A stretch of 37,500 nucleotides of DNA from Phycisphaera mikurensis (GTDB taxonomy: Bacteria; Planctomycetota; B15-G4; JADJEK01): the NCBI GenBank assembly GCA_020723465.1, contig DYIW01000014.1, positions 1 to 37,500 of the forward strand, in the 5' to 3' direction. Below the pieces are notes generated by a model, which saw nothing but the letters and a program-made list of their open reading frames with translations, was not told the DNA's origin and ran no database searches. Shown piece after piece: positions 11,675 through 22,438 of this stretch. Both the position numbers and the translations under genes were made by a program. The stretch's first letter is position 1; every line of letters starts with the position of its first letter.

Positions 11675-12541
11675 CTAGGCTGAGGCGCCGGTGCGCTGGC
11701 CGCGCGAGGCGCCCTGCAGCATGGCCTCGAGGAAGCGCAGCAGCACGTCGGCCTGGAACGGCTTGACCAGGAAGCCGTCCCCGGGCGGGCGCGCCAGGTC
11801 GAAGGCACGCGCCGACGCGAGCAGCACCGGCAGGCCGCGGCGGCGCTCATCGGCCTTGAGGCGCGCGCACGCCTCGATGCCGTCCATGCGCGGCATCTCG
11901 ACGTCCATGAGGATGAGATCGTGGCGCTCCGGATGCGCCATGCTCACCGCCTCCTCGCCGTCGCGCGCCAAGTCGACCTCGTACCCCTTCAGCTCCAGGA
12001 GGTGCGCGACCGTGTCCAGGATGGCGGCGTCATCATCGACCAGCAGGAGGCGCGCGCCCTTGGGCGGCTCGCGCTCCTGCGGGCGGCACTCGAGCACGCC
12101 CTTGAGGTTTACGGTCGTGGGCAGGCCGGCGCCCTCCCAGGCGGCCTCGATCGACGCCTTCAGCTCGCGGTTGAACTCCATGAGTCGCGCCAGCTCGAAG
12201 TCCCGTTCCGCCTCGAACATCTGGTCGTGCGTGTCCACGGTGAAGAAGAACTCCCCGCGGAAGAGGTGCTCCAGCAGACGCATCTTCATGAAGGCGTAGC
12301 GCCGGTTGCCGAGCCGCAGGGCAAAGACGCGGGCGCCGCGGCCAACGCGCGCGGTCTCGTCCAGGAAGTCCTCGCGCAGGCGCTGGCTGACGGGCGTGTC
12401 GCCGCTGCCGGCGGGACGGCGCAGCGAAGGCGGGATGGGCGCGTCGCGGTAGGCATGCTCGAGGTAGAGGTCGATCGCGCGATTGACGTGGTCGAGCGTG
12501 ATCTCTTCCAGTCGCATCTCGCTGGGACCTCGGAGCGCCAC
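11675..12541 (-). CDS. response regulator receiver protein with N-terminal non-REC domain
   Basis: C-terminal REC: ARLLLVDDDAAILDTVAHLLELKGYEVDLARDGEEAVSMAHPERHDLILMDVEMPRMDGIEA...GFLVKPF; N-terminal ~160 aa of unrecognised family. Start may be MRLEEI at 12517. Confidence 0.85.
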   Translation of the reverse strand: MALRGPSEMRLEEITLDHVNRAIDLYLEHAYRDAPIPPSLRRPAGSGDTPVSQRLREDFLDETARVGRGARVFALRLGNRRYAFMKMRLLEHLFRGEFFFTVDTHDQMFEAERDFELARLMEFNRELKASIEAAWEGAGLPTTVNLKGVLECRPQEREPPKGARLLLVDDDAAILDTVAHLLELKGYEVDLARDGEEAVSMAHPERHDLILMDVEMPRMDGIEACARLKADERRRGLPVLLASARAFDLARPPGDGFLVKPFQADVLLRFLEAMLQGASRGQRTGASA

Positions 12542-12641
12542 CTGGAGGGAGAAGGACCTCCACGGTCATTCTCGATCCCCTATACGCAGCATACCCCCGG
12601 GCGGTCGGGTTTCGTTGGAAACTGTCCGCGTTCCGTACAAA

Positions 12642-13577
12642 TCACGGTCTTTCGGGTGCGGGAGGCGCGGCCGGGAAGCGCAGCGTGCCGACCAGATCCC
12701 GCACGTGTGCCACGCCGGCCGCGGCGAGACAGCCGGGCAGGTCCTCGATGATGCGCGGCATGGCCAGGGGATCGCGCAGCGAGGCCGTGCCCACCTGGAC
12801 GGCGCTCGCGCCGGCGACCATGAACTCGAGGACGTCGTCCGCGTCCTGGATGCCGCCGATGCCGATCACCGGGATGGCCACGGCGCGCGCCACCTCGTAG
12901 ACCAGGCGCAGCGCCACCGGCTTGATCGCCGGCCCGGACAGGCCGCCGAAACCATAGCCCAGGCGCGGCCGCCGGGTGCGCCAGTCCACGGCCAGGGCGC
13001 GGATCGTGTTGATCAGGGACACGGCGCAGGCCCCCGCCTCCGCGGCCGCCCGCGCCACGGCCGGCAGGTCGGGCGCCTCGGGCGCGAGCTTGACGATCAG
13101 GGGAAGCGGTGTCTCGCCGGCCACGCCGCGCACGATGCGGGCCACGACCTCGGGATCGCGCGCGAACGGCAGCCCCCCCTGCTCCACGTTGGGACAGGAG
13201 ACGTTCAGCTCCAGCGCGTCGATCCCGGCGCGCGCGCCGACGCGGGCGGCGAGGCGCGGCCACTCATCCAGGCGCTCGCCCGCCACGTTGAGGATCAGGC
13301 AGTCGGCCAGGCCGTCCACCTCGGGAAAGGTCTCGGCCAGGTAGCGGTCGATGCCCTTGTTGGGCAGGCCGATCGAGTTGATGATGCCGCCGGCCGTCTC
13401 GACGATGCGCGGCGGCGGGTTGCCGGCCCGCGGGTGGAGCGTGATGGTCTTGAGGAGCAGCGCTCCGAGGAGCCGGGGATCGAAGAAGGTCGCGGCCTCC
13501 CGCCCCTGGCCGAAGCAGCCGCTGGCCGAGATCACCGGGTTCTTGAGGCGCAGCGGACCGAGCTGGACGTCAAGCAC
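12642..13577 (-). CDS. pyrD: dihydroorotate dehydrogenase, class 1B-like catalytic subunit
   Basis: MLDVQLGPLRLKNPVISASGCFGQG..., ELNVSCPNVEQGG, SLINTIRALAVDWRTRRPRLGYGFGGLSGPAIKPVALR, IPVIGIGGIQDADDVLEFMVAGASAVQVGT. Confidence 0.95.
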   Translation of the reverse strand: MLDVQLGPLRLKNPVISASGCFGQGREAATFFDPRLLGALLLKTITLHPRAGNPPPRIVETAGGIINSIGLPNKGIDRYLAETFPEVDGLADCLILNVAGERLDEWPRLAARVGARAGIDALELNVSCPNVEQGGLPFARDPEVVARIVRGVAGETPLPLIVKLAPEAPDLPAVARAAAEAGACAVSLINTIRALAVDWRTRRPRLGYGFGGLSGPAIKPVALRLVYEVARAVAIPVIGIGGIQDADDVLEFMVAGASAVQVGTASLRDPLAMPRIIEDLPGCLAAAGVAHVRDLVGTLRFPAAPPAPERP

Positions 13578-13583
13578 GGGAGA

Positions 13584-14102
13584 TCACCCGCGCGCGCTGG
13601 CCGAGCCGCCCTCCTTCCTCCCCGCGCAGGAGGAAAGGAGCATCTGCAGGGCGAGCAGGCCCACGCCCACGCAGATGGCGGAGTCGGCGATGTTGAAGGT
13701 CGGAAACGGAGCGAACGGGTCGAAGCCCAGGTCGAACTTCAGGAAGTCGCGCACGTGTCCCAGGCGCAACGAGTCGTGGATGTTGCCCGCGGCACCGCCC
13801 ATGATCAGACCGAGCGAGACCACCGAGAGGTGGTCGCCCGGCCGGGTCTGGAACAGGATGACCAGCACCACGATCACGGCGGCGAAGCGCACCAGCCGCA
13901 GGATCCACGGGTTCCAATCCTTTCCCACGCCCCACATGCCGCCGGGATTGGTGTGGTGGATGATGACGAAGGTCTGGCCGATCACCGGCACGCTCTGCTC
14001 GGGCTGCGGCAGGCGAGAGAACACCAGGCTCTTGCTGAACAGGTCGGCAGCGGTCACGGCGGCAGCGAGCGCCAGGAAGAGGAGGAGTTTCCTGCCGTGC
14101 AT
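13584..14102 (-). CDS. lspA: lipoprotein signal peptidase (SPase II)
   Basis: DLFSKSLVF, HHTNPGGMWGVG, GLIMGGAAGNIHDSLRLGHVRDF, FPTFNIADSAICVGVGLL; multi-TM. Confidence 0.92.
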   Translation of the reverse strand: MHGRKLLLFLALAAAVTAADLFSKSLVFSRLPQPEQSVPVIGQTFVIIHHTNPGGMWGVGKDWNPWILRLVRFAAVIVVLVILFQTRPGDHLSVVSLGLIMGGAAGNIHDSLRLGHVRDFLKFDLGFDPFAPFPTFNIADSAICVGVGLLALQMLLSSCAGRKEGGSASARG

Positions 14103-14117
14103 CGCGGCTCGACGGTT

Positions 14118-14696
14118 CTAGTAGCGTTCCTGCTGCTGCTGGCACTTGACGCAGAAGCCCGTCCAGGGCAGGGCCTCGAGGCGCGCCTCCGGGATGGGCT
14201 GCTCGCAGCCCTCGCAGACCCCGTACGTTCCCTTGTCGATGCGCGCCAGCGCGGCGTCGATCTGCAGGACCGCCTCTTCGTTGTTCTCGATCAAGCCGAG
14301 GGTGAAGTCCTGCTCGTAGTTGTCCGATCCGTAGTCGGCCATGTGGTTCGCCGAGGTGTCCTGGCCGCTGAGCTTGAAGGCCTGGGTCTCCATGCTCTTC
14401 AGGTCCCCGACCAGGGCGCGCCGCTTGGCCAGCAGCAGCTCCTGGAAGCGCCCCACGTCGGCGCGCGACAGCCTGTTCCCGGGCTGGCGGGCGGGCTTGC
14501 GCGCGGCGGGAGCAACCGCGCCGGCCTTCTTCTTGCCGGTCCTGGCTGCCTTCTTCGCCGCCCGCTTCGCGCCGTCGCGGGCCGCCGCAGCCTTGCGCGC
14601 CGCCGGTCCGCTGCTCGCGGCCTCGGACCGCTTCTTCGGCGCCACGCCGCGCGGTGTTCTCGCCGCCACTGTCTTCTTTGCCTTCTTCTTTGGCAT
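14118..14696 (-). CDS. DksA/TraR-type zinc-finger protein with long Lys/Ala-rich N-terminal tail
   Basis: YGVCEGCEQPIPEARLEALPWTGFCVKCQQQQE zinc finger; N-terminus MPKKKAKKTVAARTPRGVAPKKRSEAASSGPAARKAAAARDGAKRAAKKAARTGKKKAG. Confidence 0.9.
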   Translation of the reverse strand: MPKKKAKKTVAARTPRGVAPKKRSEAASSGPAARKAAAARDGAKRAAKKAARTGKKKAGAVAPAARKPARQPGNRLSRADVGRFQELLLAKRRALVGDLKSMETQAFKLSGQDTSANHMADYGSDNYEQDFTLGLIENNEEAVLQIDAALARIDKGTYGVCEGCEQPIPEARLEALPWTGFCVKCQQQQERY

Positions 14697-14722
14697 CGAT
14701 CTCTTCCGCGAAAGGACTTACA

Positions 14723-14751
14723 TTCACCGTAACGTGGTGCCGCACTATAGG
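14723..14751 (+). promoter_or_regulatory. possible sigma70-type promoter for the recombinase gene (TTCACC-N17-TATAGG)
   Basis: ttcacc 14723-14728, 17-nt spacer, tatagg 14746-14751 in the divergent dksA-like/xer spacer. Consensus match partial. Confidence 0.35.
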
Positions 14752-14795
14752 TTGCCACGCTCCAAGGTCAAGGATCTCTCACCCGGAGAGCGAGA

Positions 14796-15689
14796 GTGGC
14801 GGATCTGATCGGTGAGTTCCTGGCCTATCTCAGCGCCGAGGTCGGCCTAGCCCGTTCGACAATAGACGCTTACGAACGCGACCTCGGCCTCTTCCGGGAT
14901 TTTCTTGCCGCGCAGGGTCACCCTTCCCTCATCGTCTCCAGCCCGGAGCCGATTCTGCTCTTTCTCTTGGGCGAGAAGGAGAGAGGAGCGGCCGAGGCCA
15001 TGCTGGCGCGGCGCCTGGCCGCGATCCGTGTCTTCTGCCGCTACTTGCTCGAGACCGGGCGCGCCAGCCGCGACGTGCGCCCGAGCGGCGCCTCGCCCCG
15101 CCTGTGGAAGCGGCTGCCCGCGGTCCTCGACCCGGAAGCGGTCACGCGGCTCCTGGCAGCGCCGCAGGGGACGGATCCGCCGGCGCTGCGCGATCGAGCC
15201 ATGCTCGAGGTCCTCTACGCCACCGGCTGCCGCGTCTCCGAGCTGTGCGGCCTGACCCTGGAGCGCCTGCACCTCGAGGCGCAGTTCGTGCGCTGCCTGG
15301 GCAAGGGCGCCAAGGAAAGGATCGTGCCGCTCGGCCGGCGCGGCCTGGAGGCCCTCGAAGCCTACCTGCGGGACGGGCGGCCGGCGCTCGCCCGCGCGGC
15401 GCGCCCGACCCGCGCGCTTTTCCTGTCGCGCAGCGGCCGCCCCATCGAGCGCACGCGCGTGTGGCGCATCGTCAAGCGCTCTGCGGCGCTCGCCGGCCTG
15501 CCGCCAGCCGGCGTGACCCCGCACTCCCTGCGCCACTCCTTCGCCACGCACCTGCTGGAAAACGGCGCTGACCTGCGCGACGTGCAGGAGCTGCTCGGCC
15601 ACGCCAGCGTGGCCACGACCGAGATCTACACGCACGTCGACCGCCGGCGGCTCAAGGAAGCACACCAGCGCTTCCATCCGCGCGCGTGA
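14796..15689 (+). CDS. xerD: tyrosine recombinase XerC/XerD
   Basis: [36 protein letters not shown]..., [76 protein letters not shown] versus D assignment uncertain. Confidence 0.92.
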   Translation: MADLIGEFLAYLSAEVGLARSTIDAYERDLGLFRDFLAAQGHPSLIVSSPEPILLFLLGEKERGAAEAMLARRLAAIRVFCRYLLETGRASRDVRPSGASPRLWKRLPAVLDPEAVTRLLAAPQGTDPPALRDRAMLEVLYATGCRVSELCGLTLERLHLEAQFVRCLGKGAKERIVPLGRRGLEALEAYLRDGRPALARAARPTRALFLSRSGRPIERTRVWRIVKRSAALAGLPPAGVTPHSLRHSFATHLLENGADLRDVQELLGHASVATTEIYTHVDRRRLKEAHQRFHPRA

Positions 15690-15699
15690 AGGAAGGCCC

Positions 15700-17526
15700 T
15701 CAACGACCGAAGTGGCGCGCGATCTCGCGCGCCACGCGCGCGCCGATGCCGGGCAGCGCGGCCAGCTCCTCCGGCGAGGCGCGCCGGATGCCCTCCAGGT
15801 CGCCGAAGCGCCCGAGCAGGATCTGCTTGCGCCGCGGGCCAACCAGCGGGATGGCATCCAGCAGCGAGGCCAGGCTGCGGCGGCCGCGGCGCCGCCGGTG
15901 ATAGGAGATGGCGAAGCGGTGCGCCTCGTCGCGCACCCGCTGCAGGAACATATTCAGCGGCGACGCCTGCGGGAGCACGAGCGGATCCCCGGAACCGCGC
16001 GTGTAGATGCGCTCCTCCTCGCCCGCCCGGAGCACCAGGCCGCGGCCGCGGCGCGCTCCTTTGGCCAGACCGATCAGTGCGACGTGCTCCGCGCCCAGAC
16101 CGTCGAGCACGGCGCGCGCCACGTTCCACTGCCCGCGCCCGCCGTCCACGATGAGCAGGTCGGGGAAGCTCTCCTCCGCGCGCGCGCGCGCGCCGCGCCG
16201 CGCCAGCACCTCGCGCAAGGAAGCGTATTCGTCCTGGGGATCGGCCTGCTTGATGCGAAAGCGCCGGTAGCCGGCCTTGTGCGGCTCGCCCTGGCGGAAC
16301 TGCACGCAGGAGGCGACGGTCTCCTTGCCGCCGGTCGTCGAGACGTCGACGCAGTCGATCACCAGCGGCACGCGCTCGAGATCCAGGAGCGCGCGCAGCT
16401 CCTCGAGCAGCAGGGCGAGACGCCGCCGCCGGTCGCCGCTCGCCTGCAGGCTGAGACGCGCGTTCTCGCGCGCCAGCTCCACCAGACGCGCCTTCTCCCC
16501 GCGCTGCGGCGCCCACAGGCGCGCGCGGGCGCCGCGCCGCTCCGCCAGCCACTCGGCGAGCGCGGCGCGGCCATAGGCCTCGCCCGGCAGCAGGATCTCG
16601 GGCGGCACGGGGCGGCCGCCCTCGTAGAAGCGCTGCAGGAACTGCGCGAGCAGCTCGTCTTGCGGCAGCTCCTCTGGCACGGTGAACGCCGCCCGATCGA
16701 CGAGCCGGCCCTGGCGCACGAACAGCGCCACGACCTGCGTCAAGCCACCCTCGCGCCACACTCCCACGGCGTCCACGTCGCCGACCTGCTCCTTCTCCGC
16801 CGCGCGCGGCCCGGCCGCGGCGATGCTCTGCAGGTAGTCGCGCAGCGCCGCCGCACGTTCGAACTGCTCGCGCCCGGCCGCTGCCTGCATCTCCTGCTCC
16901 ACCAGCAGCACGAGCTCGCCGGTCTCGCCGCGCAGGATGCGGACGGCCCGCTCCACGTCCCGGGCGTAGTCGGCCGGCGCGCGCAGGCCGACGCAGGGCG
17001 CCGAGCAGCGCCCGATCTCGTGCTCCAGGCAGGGGCGCGCGCGGTGGTGGAAGTCCGCGTCCTTGCAGTCGCGCAACGGCACGAAGGAGCGCAGGAAGCG
17101 CAGCGTCAGACGGATGGCGCGCGTCCCCGGGTAGGGGCCGAAGTAGAGCGCCCCGTCGCGGCGCACGCGCCGCGCCGGGACCAGCCGCGGAAAGGGCTCG
17201 CGCGGATCGAGGCGCAGGCTCAGGAAGCTCTTGTCGTCGCGCAGGCGCAGGTTGTAGCGCGGCTGCAGCTTCTTGATGAGGCTGCTCTCCAGCAGCAACG
17301 CCTCCTTCTCGCCGCGCGTCACGATGAACTCGAGGTCGGCGACGTGCTGCTCGATGAAGCGCGTGGCCAGGCGCTGGTCGCGCACCCGGCCGAAGTAGGA
17401 GCGCACGCGGCTCTTCAAGGAACAGGCCTTGCCCACGTAGAGGAGCGCGCCGGCCGCGTCGCGGAACAGGTACACGCCGGGCGCGGCCGGGAGGGAGGAG
17501 AGCTTCTGCCGCAGCGTCTCGTTCAC
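15700..17526 (-). CDS. uvrC: excinuclease ABC subunit C
   Basis: LPAAPGVYLFRDAAGALLYVGKACSLKSRVRSYF (GIY-YIG), UVR segment, DLLIVDGGRGQWNVA, C-terminal HhH LPGIGARVAREIARHFG. GTG start. Confidence 0.96.
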   Translation of the reverse strand: MNETLRQKLSSLPAAPGVYLFRDAAGALLYVGKACSLKSRVRSYFGRVRDQRLATRFIEQHVADLEFIVTRGEKEALLLESSLIKKLQPRYNLRLRDDKSFLSLRLDPREPFPRLVPARRVRRDGALYFGPYPGTRAIRLTLRFLRSFVPLRDCKDADFHHRARPCLEHEIGRCSAPCVGLRAPADYARDVERAVRILRGETGELVLLVEQEMQAAAGREQFERAAALRDYLQSIAAAGPRAAEKEQVGDVDAVGVWREGGLTQVVALFVRQGRLVDRAAFTVPEELPQDELLAQFLQRFYEGGRPVPPEILLPGEAYGRAALAEWLAERRGARARLWAPQRGEKARLVELARENARLSLQASGDRRRRLALLLEELRALLDLERVPLVIDCVDVSTTGGKETVASCVQFRQGEPHKAGYRRFRIKQADPQDEYASLREVLARRGARARAEESFPDLLIVDGGRGQWNVARAVLDGLGAEHVALIGLAKGARRGRGLVLRAGEEERIYTRGSGDPLVLPQASPLNMFLQRVRDEAHRFAISYHRRRRGRRSLASLLDAIPLVGPRRKQILLGRFGDLEGIRRASPEELAALPGIGARVAREIARHFGR

Positions 17527-17566
17527 GGCTGCATCCTAGCCCGATCCTCCGGCCGCCGCCGCGCGC

Positions 17567-19584
<2,018 letters not shown>

Positions 19585-19588
<4 letters not shown>

Positions 19589-20685
19589 GGTCCGGCGCCG
19601 GCGGGCGCGTCCTCTGGCGCCTGCGGCGCCACGTCGACCGCCTCGAGCCGCTTGAGGAGGGCGCCGACGAACGGGTATTCGGGGTCATTCGCGCGCAGCC
19701 GCGAGAAGTCCGCGAGCGCCTGCGCCGCGTCGCCGGCGTGCACCGTAAGAAAGCCGCGGACGAACAGCGCGCCGCTGTCCAGGGGGTAGGCCGCCTGATA
19801 GAGGTTGACCTGCTCCAGGCGTTCCTGGTACCGGTCCCGCCCGCCGTAGGCCTTGACCACGTTCAGCGATTCCGCCACCAAGTCGGGATCAAGACGGAAC
19901 CCGTCGACCAGCGAGCGCGCCGCGCCGTGCACGTTGCCCACGGCCGCCTGCGCCAGCGCGTACTCCAGCCGCAGGAGCGAATCCTCCGGGAAGAGCGTGA
20001 CCGCGCTGCTCAGGGACGACTCCGCCAGATAGATCTGGCCCTCCTGGAGCTGCTGGCGCGCGCTCGTCACGAGCTGCTCCGCCAGGCCGGACAGGGGATG
20101 GCGCCGGGGCTCCCGGTTCGCCGGCTCCGGCGTGTCCAGGCCAAGAAGCGCGCCCCCCGGCGCCACGCGGATCGACTCCTCGGGCGGCAGGGGCACCACC
20201 GCGGTCACGGGCCCTCCCAGGCGGTCCGGCGCTTCCGCGAGCCCGAGCGACCCGGCGTCCTCGACCACCAGGAAGCCGCCGCGAGGGGCCGGCGCGTTCC
20301 CGGCCGAGGGCTCCTCCGGGAGCGCCGGTCCGGCCGCTCCGGACGGCGCGTCGAGATCGCCGGCGTTGAGCACCCGGCCCTGCCCCAGCGGCGCCAGCGG
20401 CCGGCCCGAACCGAGCGGCGCCAGCGGGCGGCCCGAACCGAGCGGCGCCAGCGGGCGGCCCGAGCCCAGGGGGCTGAACGGCCGGCCGACGTGGCTGCCG
20501 CCGAAGCCGCGTTCCGCCGAACTGAACAGCCGGTTGGAGGCGGAAGCCGTGCTCCCCAGGCGCGGCGCCCCGGCGGGGAAGCGAGAGGAGCCACCCCCGG
20601 CACCGGACGCGGACGGGCCGCCGAGGAGCGCGAGCAGCGCGCCGGCCAGCGCCACCGCCCCGAGCCCAAGACTCGATCGATCCAT
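19585..20685 (-). CDS. secreted/anchored low-complexity protein with C-terminal TPR-like region
   Basis: Signal-like N-terminus [23 protein letters not shown]; repeats [10 protein letters not shown]-terminal [48 protein letters not shown]...; 4-bp overlap with uvrB. Confidence 0.75.
20374..20469. repeat. 27-bp in-frame tandem repeat (PLAPLGSGR peptide repeat)
   Basis: cggcccgaaccgagcggcgccagcgg repeated at 20401-20427 and 20428-20454 with degenerate flanking units. Confidence 0.85.
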
Positions 20686-20718
20686 GGCCTGCTCCCTGCG
20701 GCCGGCCCCGCCGGCCGT

Positions 20719-20747
20719 TCGACACGCGGGCTTGATCCTTCTATGTT
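20719..20747 (+). promoter_or_regulatory. candidate sigma70-type promoter TCGACA-N17-TATGTT
   Basis: tcgaca 20719-20724, 17-nt spacer, tatgtt 20742-20747, upstream of CDS 20847. Confidence 0.4.
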
Positions 20748-20846
20748 AGTCTGCGCCATCCCTGTCCGCAACGCGGGCGGCCGCAGGCGCGGCCGCGGAC
20801 GCCGGCCGGCGTGCTCTCGGGCGCCCGCGCTGAAAGGCAATCGGCC

Positions 20847-22121
20847 ATGCCCATCATCGCGTGCTCCTCGTGTCACTCGCGCTTCAAGGTGCCCATCACC
20901 AAGATCGGCCAGACCCTCACTTGCCCGCGCTGCAAGGAGAAGTTCCAGGCGATCGCCCTGCACGCCACGCCGCGCCAGCAGCACGGCTCGGGACCGATCA
21001 TCTACGCGGCGATCGTGGTGGGCGCCGTGATCGTGGCGCTCCTCATCTACGCGATCGCCGGCCGCGGCGAGCCAGAGGAGACGACCGCCCCCACCCCGGC
21101 GCGCAGCGAGGCAGCCTCGCAGCCGGCCGCCCGACCCGAGGCCGCCAAGCCGGTGACGCCCGCCGAGGTGCTGGTGGACCGCGCGCGCAAGCTCCTCGAG
21201 GCGCTCTGCACCGACGACCATCCCCTGCTGCCGCTCTGGATCGATTACGCGGAGATGCACCGCCAGCGCGTCGAGGCCGGGCTCGAGACCCGGCCGTGGA
21301 GCGAACTGGCCGCGGACGAGCGCTACGCCCGGCAGACGGAATACATGCAGAACGTGCTCGGGGACGCGGAGACGCGCGAGTTCCTGCGCCTGTCCACGGT
21401 CACGCGGGCCGAGATGGTTCGGCTCACCACCGGCGAGGGCAGGGTCGAGGCGACCCTCAAGAACGCCCTCAAGGACACGTCACAGGAGGTGGTTCTGCGC
21501 TTCATCCCTTCCGCAGGCGCGTGGAAGCTCGTCCATCTCGAAAGGGGACCGATCCTGGCAGCGGGCCAGACGGCGCCAGAGGCCGGCGCGGAGGCCTCGG
21601 CTGAGGTGGCCGCCCGGCCGGCGCGCCGCGCTCGCAACCCGGACGCGGAGGTCGTCGCGGTCGAGCTGATCGCCGGGACGCCGGGCGCCGTCACGCGCGA
21701 CATCGAGCGCGCACTGGCGGTGCTCTGCGACCGCACGGCGACGACCGCGGCGCACCAGGCGCGGCAGGACCTGGTCGTGGCCGGCAGGCCGGCCGTGCCC
21801 CACCTGCTGAACGCCCTGGTCCCGCTCGACCTGAACAGCGCAGGCGACCTGCAGATCGCCGCGCGCGTCGCGGGTGTGCTGGCCGAGCTCACGGGCGAGG
21901 ACTTCCCCATCGTCCCCGGCACGAACGAGGGCTCGATGGTCGGCGAGGGAGCGGCGCAGAACGAGCCGAACCGGCGCCGGTGGTTCGGCTGGTGGCGCGA
22001 CCACAAGGACTCCTACACGGGTCCGCCGGCTCCAGACTTCGAACCTGACGAGGAAGAAGAGGAGGACGAGGAGGAAGCCCCGGCCGAGCGCCCGAGGCAG
22101 GGGCGCGGCCGCGGGCGATGA
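20847..22121 (+). CDS. MJ0042-type zinc-ribbon, single-TM protein with HEAT-like C-terminal segment
   Basis: MPIIACSSCHSRFKVPITKIGQTLTCPRCKEKFQ; TM IIYAAIVVGAVIVALLIYAIAG; RQDLVVAGRPAVPHLLNALVPLDL. Confidence 0.85.
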   Translation: MPIIACSSCHSRFKVPITKIGQTLTCPRCKEKFQAIALHATPRQQHGSGPIIYAAIVVGAVIVALLIYAIAGRGEPEETTAPTPARSEAASQPAARPEAAKPVTPAEVLVDRARKLLEALCTDDHPLLPLWIDYAEMHRQRVEAGLETRPWSELAADERYARQTEYMQNVLGDAETREFLRLSTVTRAEMVRLTTGEGRVEATLKNALKDTSQEVVLRFIPSAGAWKLVHLERGPILAAGQTAPEAGAEASAEVAARPARRARNPDAEVVAVELIAGTPGAVTRDIERALAVLCDRTATTAAHQARQDLVVAGRPAVPHLLNALVPLDLNSAGDLQIAARVAGVLAELTGEDFPIVPGTNEGSMVGEGAAQNEPNRRRWFGWWRDHKDSYTGPPAPDFEPDEEEEEDEEEAPAERPRQGRGRGR

Positions 22122-22186
22122 AACGCACGCATGCGCCACGCCGTTGCTACGATGGGACTGTCTCACCAGCCGCTAGAATCTCCCCA

Positions 22187-22396
22187 TGGCGCGACGTCCC
22201 ATGCAGCATGGACGAGCGAGGTGGTCTTTGCTCGGCGTGGCACGGAGCAAGGCAGGCTTGGCCGGAAGGGCCCTAGGAACTACCGACTTCGAACTTCCGC
22301 CTCGGAGCGGTGCCAGCCTTGCCAAGGCAGGGGGCGATCCGCGTGTCGCGGATGGACGCAAGCGGCCCAGTTTGGTTGCGGCGCCGCCGCGATGTG
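22187..22396 (+). repeat. dispersed ~210-220 bp element, copy A (upstream of CDS 22439)
   Basis: tggcgcgacgtcccatgcagcatggacgagcg...ctcggcgtggcacgg...ccaaggcagggggcg...atggacgcaagcggcccagtttggttgcggcgccgccgcgatgtg; aligns with B and C. Confidence 0.75.
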
Positions 22397-22438
22397 TGAC
22401 ATCTCAGGGATCCTGGAGGATCGTGTAAGGAGCTTGCG

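Noticed and set aside
12483-14732. 749-aa plus-strand ORF across pyrD, lspA and the dksA-like gene
   Set aside because: Antisense to three recognisable genes; composition typical of shadow ORF.
14796-15689. Integron or phage integrase
   Set aside because: Sequence has XerC/D layout and sits among housekeeping genes; no attachment sites, cassettes or phage genes seen.
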